DNA of 64,000 nucleotides, from positions 1 through 64,000 of the forward strand of contig DATGIL010000107.1 in assembly GCA_035295745.1 (NCBI GenBank). The letters are read 5' to 3'. Below, one piece after another: positions 1 through 7,795 of this stretch. Both the position numbers and the translations under genes were made by a program. The notes under the pieces are model-generated. The model had not been told where the DNA came from. It did no database searches and worked only from the letters and a program-made list of their open reading frames with translations. Numbering within the stretch: the stretch's first letter is position 1; each line of letters opens with the position of its first letter. Source of the DNA: JAIQFL01 sp035295745. Its GTDB lineage: Bacteria > Acidobacteriota > Terriglobia > Bryobacterales > Bryobacteraceae.

Positions 1-6
1 AGCCTC

Positions 7-34
7 TTTCTGAGAGTATATATACGCTCAGAAA
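7..34. repeat. 28-bp near-perfect palindrome
   Basis: TTTCTGAG at 7-14 pairs with CTCAGAAA at 27-34. The centre GTATATATAC (16-25) is itself a perfect palindrome, so only the 15/26 pair mismatches. There is no T-tract, so a protein-binding site or cruciform-prone site upstream of the first gene is as likely as a terminator. Function is not known. Confidence 0.6.
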
Positions 35-90
35 TATCCCATAAACACGGGCCCGGTGCAACTCGCCACTTTTATGTCGCGCACCCACAA

Positions 91-105
91 GAGTGTTTGC
101 GCCAC
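91..105 (+). repeat. Partial copy of the R1 dispersed repeat core
   Basis: GAGTGTTTGCGCCAC matches the conserved 3' core of the element found in full at 11611, 14122 and 24668 (-). The hairpin part is not recognisable here, so this is a decayed or minimal copy lying 63 bases before the first CDS. Confidence 0.45.
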
Positions 106-168
106 GACGGACGTTTCCAGTGCGATATCCTGTAAGCAGTATTCTGGGCATGCACTAGTGGAGGGTCC

Positions 169-3100
169 GTGAGTTTCCGTGAACAGCTTCACGCCTATAT
201 TGCGCAACTGGAACAGCGGCTGCGTTGGAGCACCTTGTTGCGCGGCCTTGCCATCGTGGCAGGCACTGCCCTGGTGGCAACCCTGGCATTGGTCACGATC
301 GCGAATGCTCTCGCGTTTTCACACGGGAGCGTGACCGGTGCGCGATTCGCACTCATTCTCATTCTCGCTTTAGCTGCAACGGCGGGGCTCGCACTCCCTC
401 TGCGGCGGCTCACGCGGCGGCGCGCCGTGGGGACCGCCGAGGCTGCATTCCCGCAGTTCCAGCAGCGTCTGACTACGTTTAGCGAGCGCGACGGACAGGA
501 CCCGTTCATCGAACTGCTTGCCATGGAGACGATGGACGTAGCGCAGTCGGCCGAACCCCAGCAGATGGTCACCAATTTCCGGCTGTGGGGTTCGCTGGGT
601 TTGGGGGCTGGGGCGACGGTGGTTTTGCTGTGGATGATCGCGGCCGGACCGGGTTTCCTGGGATATGGGGCTTCGCTGTTGTGGACGGGTCCACACGTCG
701 ATAAGCCGGCGCTTTATGATCTGCGAGTTACCCCCGGCGATGCGTTGGTGCGGCGCTATGCCGACCAGATGGTGTCCGCGCTTCCCACCGGGCTGGCGTC
801 ACCGACGGTCAAGCTGTACGCGCATTTTCAGAGCTCGCAAAAGTGGGAAGAGATCGTGATGCATCCGAAGGCAGGCAGCTTTGCCGGAGGGTATCAGTTT
901 CTGTTCGCGGGATTGCCTGAAAACGTAGAGTACTACGTTACCGCGGGCGCGATGACTTCGAAGCATTACAGCATCAATGTGAGCGATCTGCCGGCAGTCA
1001 AGCAGATTCGCGTGACGTATCACTACCCGGCGTGGACCGGTATGGCATCCGAAACGGAAGAGCGCGGAGGCGATCTGCGCGCGGTGACTGGGACGGAGGC
1101 GGAACTGGAAATCTCGACCGATCGTCCGCTACAGGGCGGACAGATCGTACTCGATGATGGAAAACAGGTTCAGCTCAGCGGCGGAACGAACAACGTGTAT
1201 CGCGGCTCGGTAAAGATGGACAAGGACGCCGTGTACCATGTGGCTGGTGTCGCGGATGGCCAGCCGGTGCGCGTGAGCGAAGACTTCTTCATTGAGGCGC
1301 GAAAGGCGAATCCGCCGGTGGTTTCGCTAGTGCGTCCGGGACGCGGCGATTATCACGCGAGCCCGATCGAAGAGGTCACGGTGGCGGTGAAGGCGGGAGA
1401 TGAGTACGGGCTCAAGGGGCTGGAACTGCACTACTCGGTGAACGGCGGTCCCGATACCACGGTGGATCTGCTGCAACAGAAAGGGAAGAAGCAGGCGGAC
1501 GGTTCGACGACGCTGTCGCTGGAGGAATTCAAGCTGGTTCCGGGGGATTTGATCAGCGTCTACGCGACAGCTAAAGACGCCAATGCTGAGACCCACACCG
1601 ACATCGTTTTCGTGCAGGCGGACCCGTTCGAGAGAGAGTTCTCGCAATCGCAGCAATCGGGGGGCGGTGGCGGCGGGGGTGGTGGCGGAGGAGGCAATCA
1701 ATCCGCACAGATCTCGCAACGCGAAAAGGAGATCATCTCCGCGACCTTCAAACAGCAGAGTGACAAGAACGCCACCCAGCAGCAGGCGACGGATATCGCG
1801 AAGCTGTTGGCACAATCGCAGGCGACTTTGCGCGACCAGGCGGTAACGCTCTCGGGGCGTTTGCAGGCTCGCGAACTGACAGAGGAAGTGCAGGCGATCA
1901 GCGATTTTCAAAAGGACATGATGGCGGCTTCGCAGGCCATGGGTCCGGCAGCACAGCAATTGCAGCAGCAGAAGTGGAAGGATGCCATTCCGAATGAGCA
2001 GAAGGCCCTGCAGTATCTGCTGCGGGCGGAGGCTACGTTCCGGCAGATCCAGGTAGCGTTCGGGGCGCGGGGCGGCGGCGGGGGTGGCGGAGGAGGCGGC
2101 GCGGCGCGCGATCTGGCCGCGCTCTTCGATCTCGAACTCGATACGGAGAAGAATCAGTACGAGACGCAGGAATCACGCAAGACGACGGCCGATCAACGGC
2201 AGCAGGAGATTGAAGACGCGCTGAAGAAGCTCGACGAGCTGGCGCGTCGCGAAGAGGATCTGGCGCAACAGCAGCGGAACAACACGCAGACCGCAGAACA
2301 GAAGTGGGAACAGGAGATGCTGCGTCGGCAGGCGCAGGAAGTGCAGCGGCGTCTGGAACAGCAACTGGCGCAGAACGGCAGGCAGGGGCAACAGGGACAA
2401 AGCCAATCGGGACAGAATCAACAGGGGCAGAATCAATCGGGACAGCAACAGGGACAGGGCCAGCAGGGGCAAGGTCAGCAGGGGCAAGGCCAGGGTCAGC
2501 AGAGCGCTTCGGCGTCCGGGCAAGCCGGCGGACAGTCAGGCAGAGGCCGCGCCGGGTCGCAATCGAGCGGACAGAATAGCGCCGGCGGCAATCCGCAGCA
2601 GTCCGCGGATGAGGCGGCGGACGATCGACGGCAGGCTGCGCAGCAGGCGCTCGAGCGGCTCCGACAGGCCAGCGAGGATATGCGGCGGGCGGCTTCGGGC
2701 AACGCCAGCGCGGCGGATTCACGACGTGCTGCGGAACGGTTGCGCGAAGCGACTGACCTGTTGGGTAACATGCAGAAGCAGGATGCCGCGGGCCGTCTCA
2801 ACTCGATGGCAAAGACGGCCGATCAACTGGCGGCGGAACAGAAGCAGCAGGCAGATAAAGTACGAGCGCTGATCGCGCAGCAGAACTCCGCGCGCACCTC
2901 GGGGCAGCAGCTGGCCAGCCCGTCCGCGCAGGAGATCGACAAGATGGTCAACGATCGCCAGAAGGTGGCCGACGACCTCGCACGCCTGACTCAGCAGATG
3001 CGCAATACGGCGCGAGAACTGGCTCCCACGCAACCGGGAGCGTCCGGGAAATTGCGGAGCGCTCTGGATACGATGGACGATAACAACCTGAACACGCGCA

Positions 3101-4065
3101 TGCAGCGCAGCTCCGACTGGCTGAGGAGTGGAGACTTCTCCGATCCGGCGGAAACGGCGATCACGAACGATCTGCAAAAGCTCGGGCAGCAGGTGAAGGA
3201 AGCCGGGCGAGCACTGGGGAACGCGGAGCACGCTACGGAGGAGGCTTCGCTGAATCGGGCGATGGACGACCTGTCGCGGCTGCGCGATCGGCTGTCGAAT
3301 CTGGGCGGCCGCGGCAATCCACAAGCCGGGCAGGGGCAATCAGGGCAGGGACAGCAGCAAGGCCGGCCCGGAGACCCATCACAGAACGGTCCGCTGAGCC
3401 GCAATGGCCAACCGGGTCAGGGGCGCGGCCAGCAAGCGCAGGCGGGACAAGGAAATCAACAGGGACAAGGCAATCAGCAAGGACAAGGCGGCCAAGCGGG
3501 ACAGGGCGGCCAAGGCGGTCAAGGCAATCAGGCAGGCCAAGGCGGCGGGCAGCGTGGTAACGGACAGCAGCAGGGCGGTCCCGGTGGACGCCAGGGCGGG
3601 CAGCTTGCCGATCGCATGGCGGGCCCGGCGGGCGGCAACGGCAATCGCAGCAGCACCGTGTACGGCGACCTGGACACGGGCAACACGCGGATCCAGGGAC
3701 AGGCGGTAGCGCCGCAGCAAGGTCCGAACCCCGCGGACACGCAGCGCGAGATCGAGCAAGGATTAAATCTGCTTAATCAAATGCGAGGCGCCGTGCAAGA
3801 TAGTCCCGAGGCCAAGCAACAATTGCAGACCTTGATAGAAGAAATGCGCCACCTGGACCCCAGCCGATTCCCCGGGAACCCGGCATTGGTGGAACAGATG
3901 CACCAGCAGCTTGTGAGCGGTGTGGATGCACTCGAACTGCAGTTGCGGCATCAGCTCGATCAAAGCCACGGGGGGACGATCCGCAATGCGGATCCGACGA
4001 AGGTGCCGGCGGGGTATAAAGACTCAGTCGCGGAGTATTATCGAAGACTCTCAGGCGGGAAATAA
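169..4065 (+). CDS. DUF4175-like giant membrane protein, Gln/Gly-rich
   Basis: A 1298-residue protein starting at GTG behind a GAGGG ribosome site at 161-165. Hydrophobic segments lie near residues 20-45, 58-78 and 140-170, followed by an extracytoplasmic-looking beta-rich part (about 175-480) and then long charged, Ala/Gln-rich coiled-coil-like stretches. Two poly-Gly runs sit near residues 497-508 and 633-643. Two long Gly-Gln low-complexity tracts lie near 738-790 and 1050-1145. The architecture resembles the DUF4175 (TIGR02302-like) proteins, whose function is unknown. The low-complexity tracts probably vary in length between strains. A cell-envelope or surface role is inference. The 3' end is followed at once by a strong hairpin. 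Confidence 0.75.
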   Translation: MSFREQLHAYIAQLEQRLRWSTLLRGLAIVAGTALVATLALVTIANALAFSHGSVTGARFALILILALAATAGLALPLRRLTRRRAVGTAEAAFPQFQQRLTTFSERDGQDPFIELLAMETMDVAQSAEPQQMVTNFRLWGSLGLGAGATVVLLWMIAAGPGFLGYGASLLWTGPHVDKPALYDLRVTPGDALVRRYADQMVSALPTGLASPTVKLYAHFQSSQKWEEIVMHPKAGSFAGGYQFLFAGLPENVEYYVTAGAMTSKHYSINVSDLPAVKQIRVTYHYPAWTGMASETEERGGDLRAVTGTEAELEISTDRPLQGGQIVLDDGKQVQLSGGTNNVYRGSVKMDKDAVYHVAGVADGQPVRVSEDFFIEARKANPPVVSLVRPGRGDYHASPIEEVTVAVKAGDEYGLKGLELHYSVNGGPDTTVDLLQQKGKKQADGSTTLSLEEFKLVPGDLISVYATAKDANAETHTDIVFVQADPFEREFSQSQQSGGGGGGGGGGGGNQSAQISQREKEIISATFKQQSDKNATQQQATDIAKLLAQSQATLRDQAVTLSGRLQARELTEEVQAISDFQKDMMAASQAMGPAAQQLQQQKWKDAIPNEQKALQYLLRAEATFRQIQVAFGARGGGGGGGGGGAARDLAALFDLELDTEKNQYETQESRKTTADQRQQEIEDALKKLDELARREEDLAQQQRNNTQTAEQKWEQEMLRRQAQEVQRRLEQQLAQNGRQGQQGQSQSGQNQQGQNQSGQQQGQGQQGQGQQGQGQGQQSASASGQAGGQSGRGRAGSQSSGQNSAGGNPQQSADEAADDRRQAAQQALERLRQASEDMRRAASGNASAADSRRAAERLREATDLLGNMQKQDAAGRLNSMAKTADQLAAEQKQQADKVRALIAQQNSARTSGQQLASPSAQEIDKMVNDRQKVADDLARLTQQMRNTARELAPTQPGASGKLRSALDTMDDNNLNTRMQRSSDWLRSGDFSDPAETAITNDLQKLGQQVKEAGRALGNAEHATEEASLNRAMDDLSRLRDRLSNLGGRGNPQAGQGQSGQGQQQGRPGDPSQNGPLSRNGQPGQGRGQQAQAGQGNQQGQGNQQGQGGQAGQGGQGGQGNQAGQGGGQRGNGQQQGGPGGRQGGQLADRMAGPAGGNGNRSSTVYGDLDTGNTRIQGQAVAPQQGPNPADTQREIEQGLNLLNQMRGAVQDSPEAKQQLQTLIEEMRHLDPSRFPGNPALVEQMHQQLVSGVDALELQLRHQLDQSHGGTIRNADPTKVPAGYKDSVAEYYRRLSGGK

Positions 4066-4070
4066 AGAAA

Positions 4071-4102
4071 GGGGCAGGTTGGCGAAGAAGCCAGCCTGCC
4101 CC
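4071..4102. terminator. Bidirectional hairpin between convergent genes
   Basis: A 13-bp stem (4071-4083 with 4090-4102, one G-T pair) closes a GAAGAA loop. On the minus strand it is followed by TTTCTTTATTT, a good terminator tract for the small secreted-protein gene at 4128-4421. On the plus strand only ATTTCC follows. It sits 5 bases after the plus-strand stop codon. Confidence 0.8.
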
Positions 4103-4127
4103 ATTTCCACGGACGCGACCTGTCAGA

Positions 4128-4421
4128 TTATTTCCAGCGGCCTTCCACAAACACATAGCCGCCATTGCGGTGTTCCCAACGGGGAGCCACCCAAACCGCG
4201 TGTTCCCGTGGCGGGACTTCCCAGCGGCCGGGTTCCCAGACATAGGCGTTGCCATCCCAGCGATGGTAGCCAGTGACCCACACGTGCCGCGGGCTCGGAG
4301 CCGGCGGGCGCTTCTCAACCCGGATCGCCGGAGGCCGCACTTTCACTACCACATCAGCAGCATGAATGGAGCCGATACAGAAAACGGCGCCCAAGGCTGC
4401 GGAAAGCAAGAATTGTTTCAT
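4128..4421 (-). CDS. Small secreted YXWGXW-repeat-type protein
   Basis: A 97-residue protein with a clear signal peptide (MKQFLLSAALGAVFCIGSIHA). The mature part has spaced aromatic/Gly repeats: VWVTGYHRWDGNAYVWEPGRW, VWVAPRWEHRNGGYVFVEGRW. These match the YXWGXW/WXXGXW repeat family, found in exported proteins of unknown role. The ATG is preceded by GGGAGAAC, a good ribosome site. Its upstream bases ACCATACCGGGAGAAC resemble those before the PEP-CTERM-like gene at 7482. Confidence 0.75.
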   Translation of the reverse strand: MKQFLLSAALGAVFCIGSIHAADVVVKVRPPAIRVEKRPPAPSPRHVWVTGYHRWDGNAYVWEPGRWEVPPREHAVWVAPRWEHRNGGYVFVEGRWK

Positions 4422-4504
4422 ATGTTCTCCCGGTATGGTTTAGAGCAAGCCTGGGACCATTCGGCAGCAAAGTGATCAAACTCCCGCAATCAGATTAGAA
4501 GATC

Positions 4505-5806
4505 TTAATGAGCCAGTAACCGCAGATCGATCGACTCCGCCATGGCGAGATACCCGGCCCGATTGGGATGGAGCTTATCTCCGGGGCCTCCGGTGGTGCT
4601 ATCGGGCACATACTCGGGTTTGAGTCCTCCGGTTTGCGGATCGAGTGTGGCCCGGTCGAAATCGGCAACCCCGTCGAATACACCTGAGTGGCGGATGAAT
4701 TCGTTGAGGGTCTTGCGCTTCTGATCTTCGGCGGCGGAGCCATGTGCCGCGTTGGTGCTGCCCAGCGCCGAGACAACAGTTGCACCGATCAAACGCACGC
4801 CCGGGAATTTGGCGCGAATCCGTTTGGCGACTTCCTTCATGCCGTCCTCCACGGCTTCCACGGAGGCATTGGCGTTGTTGCTGAAATCGTTGATGCCTTC
4901 GAGCCAGATCACCGCAGTCACGCCGGAGAGGCTGAGCACGTCGCGGTCGAGACGCTGGCGCGCGGATGGGCCTCCTGCGAAAGGCTTTTGCGGTGAATAC
5001 TCGGCGGGTCCGACGATTTGATTGCCACCGATCCCGGCATTGGCGACGGCCACGCGATCGCCATAGGCTGCGTGCAATCTGCGGGAGAGCGCGTTCGGCC
5101 AGCGGTCGTCGCCATTCAATGTTGAGTCGGTTCCATCGGTGATGGAGTCGCCCAGCGCGATCACGAGTTGCGTCTCGGCGGGCAGCATCATGTCGATCGC
5201 GTCCAGAAAATACCAGGATGTGGTGCTGAAGGGAAATGCAGACTCGTCTTCGAGTTCGCCCTTGGCCCCGGCACCGGGCGCGGTGAGATACGAGGTGGTC
5301 AGCGCCTTGGCGTGCCACGTCATGGGGCCGCTCTCGCCGGCTATGTGAAAACTGACGGCCAGTTTGCGGCCAGTGAGATTCCCGGGGAATGCGAGAGTAA
5401 CGGGATCGCTCCACGCGGATTCGCCAGGAGCAATGGTGATGCTCGCCTTACCACCGAAGTGCACCGGCCGATTGGTGCCGTGGACGATAGCGGCGGCGCT
5501 CCAATGCAGACCGGCGAAGACGCCATCGAAGGTAACAGGCTTGGCGCCAAAGACATTGGAGAAGCGGAGGCGCGTCTGTGTTCCCCAGATGTCGGGCGAC
5601 ACGATCAATCGAAAGGTCTGGTCGCGTGCTCCCGCGGCGGGCGAGGGGAGGGCGAAGCTCAGGTTGGGCTGTGCAGAGGCATTGCCTGTAGGGTAGGGGC
5701 CGTGCACGGAGCCTGTCCAACTGGTGACCCATTTCAGGCTCCGGGCTGGGCTCGCGGGAGTCAACAAAAGACACGCGAAAAGCGGAAGAACCTTGCGGAA
5801 GCTCAT
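4505..5806 (-). CDS. SGNH/GDSL-family secreted hydrolase (esterase)
   Basis: A 433-residue exported enzyme. I choose the ATG at 5806 because it overlaps the upstream stop as ATGA and is followed directly by a signal peptide (MSFRKVLPLFACLLLTPASP). The N-terminal ~190 residues look like a beta-sandwich. The catalytic part then shows block I ALGDSITDGTDS (Ser nucleophile), the Asn block GINDFSN, and block V DKLHPN with the Asp/His pair. This fits SGNH hydrolases acting on acetylated carbohydrates or lipids; the substrate cannot be read. It is translationally coupled to the beta-propeller-like gene upstream. Confidence 0.85.
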   Translation of the reverse strand: MSFRKVLPLFACLLLTPASPARSLKWVTSWTGSVHGPYPTGNASAQPNLSFALPSPAAGARDQTFRLIVSPDIWGTQTRLRFSNVFGAKPVTFDGVFAGLHWSAAAIVHGTNRPVHFGGKASITIAPGESAWSDPVTLAFPGNLTGRKLAVSFHIAGESGPMTWHAKALTTSYLTAPGAGAKGELEDESAFPFSTTSWYFLDAIDMMLPAETQLVIALGDSITDGTDSTLNGDDRWPNALSRRLHAAYGDRVAVANAGIGGNQIVGPAEYSPQKPFAGGPSARQRLDRDVLSLSGVTAVIWLEGINDFSNNANASVEAVEDGMKEVAKRIRAKFPGVRLIGATVVSALGSTNAAHGSAAEDQKRKTLNEFIRHSGVFDGVADFDRATLDPQTGGLKPEYVPDSTTGGPGDKLHPNRAGYLAMAESIDLRLLAH

Positions 5807-6954
5807 GATTGCGTCGGGATCCACAACAGAAATTCGGGGGAATCTTTCAGCTTGTCGAAAATCGGGTTTGACGAGAACGGCACGAAGGGTGGTCCGCCCG
5901 GCGAGGTGTTGGGCACAAATTTGAAGATCTGCTGAGCTTTGCGAAGTGCCACGTAGAGATTTCCAGAGGAGTCAAAGGCCAAACCTGACGGCCCGCTGTC
6001 CTTGGGCAAATTGAGTCCGAGATCCTGAAGCGTGAGGGTCACCGAATCGGTGTACCCGGCGGGAGGAGCAGGATACGGCGGCGGCACCGGTCCGCTTTCG
6101 AATTGATTTTTGGCAGGCGGCGACGGAGGGTTGGCCGGCGGCGTAACGCATGGACCCGACAGCACAGAATCGCTGGACGTCACGTAAAGGATCCCCTGGT
6201 TGATTAGCAGATGGACCGGGCCGCTTACGGTGGTGGATCCCCACGGAACACCGGTCCCGGCGTCGTACATCCGCACGGCGTTTCCCCCTTCATCCGCCAC
6301 GTACAAGACGCCGTCATTCACTACGACACCGCGGACCGAATTCTGCACCTTGGACTGGGAAGAATCCAGAATCGGGGTCAAGCCACCCCACGACGGAGCA
6401 ACCGGAGTCTGCGGCGGAATCTCAGCGGCCACCAGGCTGGTGCCAACGAAGGTGGAGGGCAGGAATTTTGGCCTCGCCAGGGAACTCCCGGCTTTTTTCA
6501 GTGCGACCAGAAGATCGGTCAGATATTCGCCGTCGCTGGATGCCTGAGATGTCTCATAGGGCGGACTGGCGGCGCGCAGGGCAACGATGTTGGAATCCTG
6601 GTTCGACACGTACCAGATCTGCATCTCGGTTTGCGATGGCAGACCGCTGGTCTGGACGATGCGGAAGGTGCAGTCGAAGGGATGGTCCATGATTCCCAAC
6701 GTTTTCGATGCGAACTCGGACTGCTCCGTGAAGTGGTAGGGCTGATTGGGATCGGGCGCACAGCAGAGGATATTGCTCATGGACTTGCCGCCGTTCACGA
6801 CATACAGAAAGCCATTGGCGAGCAGCATACCGCGTAATTCCGAAAGGTGCTTGGACTTAATTTCGAGGAGGTCCTCGATGGGGTCGCTTCCGGGGTGGGT
6901 CTCGTCGTATCCGTAGATGTTCGGGATGGTTTGGTGAAAGGTTACCAGGAGCAT
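5803..6954 (-). CDS. Hypothetical beta-propeller-like protein
   Basis: A 383-residue protein with repeated motifs such as GFLYVVNGGKS, GVLYVADEGGNAVRMYDAG, GILYVTSSDS and GNLYVALRKAQQIFKF, spaced like the blades of an NHL/SMP-30-type propeller. An in-frame TAG lies directly before the ATG, so the start cannot be further upstream. No signal peptide is visible, which is odd next to an exported esterase. A TCTAAT hexamer ends 6 bases before the ATG and no ribosome site is seen, suggesting a leaderless transcript. The 3' end overlaps the esterase start by 4 nt. Function unknown; substrate binding or a scaffold is a guess. Confidence 0.65.
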   Translation of the reverse strand: MLLVTFHQTIPNIYGYDETHPGSDPIEDLLEIKSKHLSELRGMLLANGFLYVVNGGKSMSNILCCAPDPNQPYHFTEQSEFASKTLGIMDHPFDCTFRIVQTSGLPSQTEMQIWYVSNQDSNIVALRAASPPYETSQASSDGEYLTDLLVALKKAGSSLARPKFLPSTFVGTSLVAAEIPPQTPVAPSWGGLTPILDSSQSKVQNSVRGVVVNDGVLYVADEGGNAVRMYDAGTGVPWGSTTVSGPVHLLINQGILYVTSSDSVLSGPCVTPPANPPSPPAKNQFESGPVPPPYPAPPAGYTDSVTLTLQDLGLNLPKDSGPSGLAFDSSGNLYVALRKAQQIFKFVPNTSPGGPPFVPFSSNPIFDKLKDSPEFLLWIPTQS

Positions 6955-6960
6955 CTAGAG

Positions 6961-6966
6961 ATTAGA
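6961..6966 (-). promoter_or_regulatory. Putative -10 box, leaderless start
   Basis: TCTAAT (5/6 match to TATAAT) on the minus strand lies 6 nt before the ATG at 6954. Transcription would begin at or next to the start codon. No convincing -35 was found. Confidence 0.4.
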
Positions 6967-7080
6967 TCACAGGTGGGACAAACATCCCGGTCATGGCGGG
7001 GAGTTCGTCGCACAAGGAGAACATCTCTTCATGCACCCGGACCGATAGTGGCTCCGCGGCGCGCTGTAGGCTTTACCGGT

Positions 7081-7482
7081 CTACGCGTTTTTGGGTTCGA
7101 TGCCTTGACGGGCCGCCCCGTCGACGTATCTTCGCAAGGCGTTCCGGCATCGCCAACGGGAGGGAGCGAGATTCGCGGCGAATCGGCGTGGCCTGCGGCG
7201 AGGGCGGCAGTCACGGCTCCACGTGCGAGCGGCGCCCATCGCGATCAGACCCAGTCCCAAGAGGCACGAGATGGCTGGCCCGGGTTCGGGCACTTCTCTA
7301 TTGCCGGATCGGATGTCGGCGGCTTGCGGCGTTGCCTCATCGGCGTGGGTCACGGGTACGGATTGCCAAGTGAGAACGGACCCAGGGTTGAGTCGTCCGA
7401 GGTAAGATGCCGGGGCATTCGCGCCGCCGAACGGGAAGGTCAGAAGAGCCCAGACAGCGCTAAAGATGAAGAGTGGTCTCAT
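7081..7482 (-). CDS. PEP-CTERM-like secreted protein with C-terminal extension
   Basis: 133 residues from an ATG at 7482. The N-terminus is a signal peptide (MRPLFIFSAVWALLTFPFGGA). Around residues 54-90 there is a VPEPGP motif, a hydrophobic stretch (CLLGLGLIAMGAA) and an Arg-rich cluster, the three parts of a PEP-CTERM sorting signal used with exosortase and exopolysaccharide systems. Normally this signal ends the protein; here about 35 more residues follow, suggesting a lost stop or a frameshift near 7190. The region between signal peptide and sorting signal is only ~35 residues. No exosortase gene is in the window. Confidence 0.5.
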   Translation of the reverse strand: MRPLFIFSAVWALLTFPFGGANAPASYLGRLNPGSVLTWQSVPVTHADEATPQAADIRSGNREVPEPGPAISCLLGLGLIAMGAARTWSRDCRPRRRPRRFAANLAPSRWRCRNALRRYVDGAARQGIEPKNA

Positions 7483-7523
7483 GGAAGTTCTCGGTATGGT
7501 GTGCACTCCGACGGGAAAGTCGA

Positions 7524-7578
7524 GGGGCCGACGCCCGCGAAGTCGCCGGCCCCCGTCGCCACCAGTGAGCCGGGCGAC
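7524..7578 (-). promoter_or_regulatory. Structured leader with two hairpins, within the 7483-7795 divergent region
   Basis: In the 313-base divergent gap, the minus-strand leader of the PEP-CTERM-like gene can fold into a 6-bp stem (7573-7578 with 7555-7560) followed directly by a 10-bp stem (7544-7553 with 7524-7533, one G-T pair). I do not recognise a known riboswitch. The rest of the gap (7579-7795) should hold the promoter of the regulator at 7796, but no clear elements were seen. Confidence 0.35.
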
Positions 7579-7795
7579 GCGACGCCGACGCATCTGGTGA
7601 AACCCAATAAAGCGCATCCTCGAGGGCGCCGGATTGAGCGGCCGTCCATCGGCCGAAGGGCCAAATTCTGGTTAGCGTCCGCATCCCAGCACCACCTCAG
7701 AAGGGATTGTGTACTAAACTATCCAGAGATGTCCTGACCAAAGTCCGAATCAATTCCTACGATCTTCGGTTTTTGTTTTCAGGTAGTTCGCAGGG

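Noticed and set aside
2033..2722. Long antisense frames within the first gene
   Set aside because: They arise from the Gly/Gln low-complexity sequence of the coding strand and translate to Ala/Pro/Arg-rich noise.
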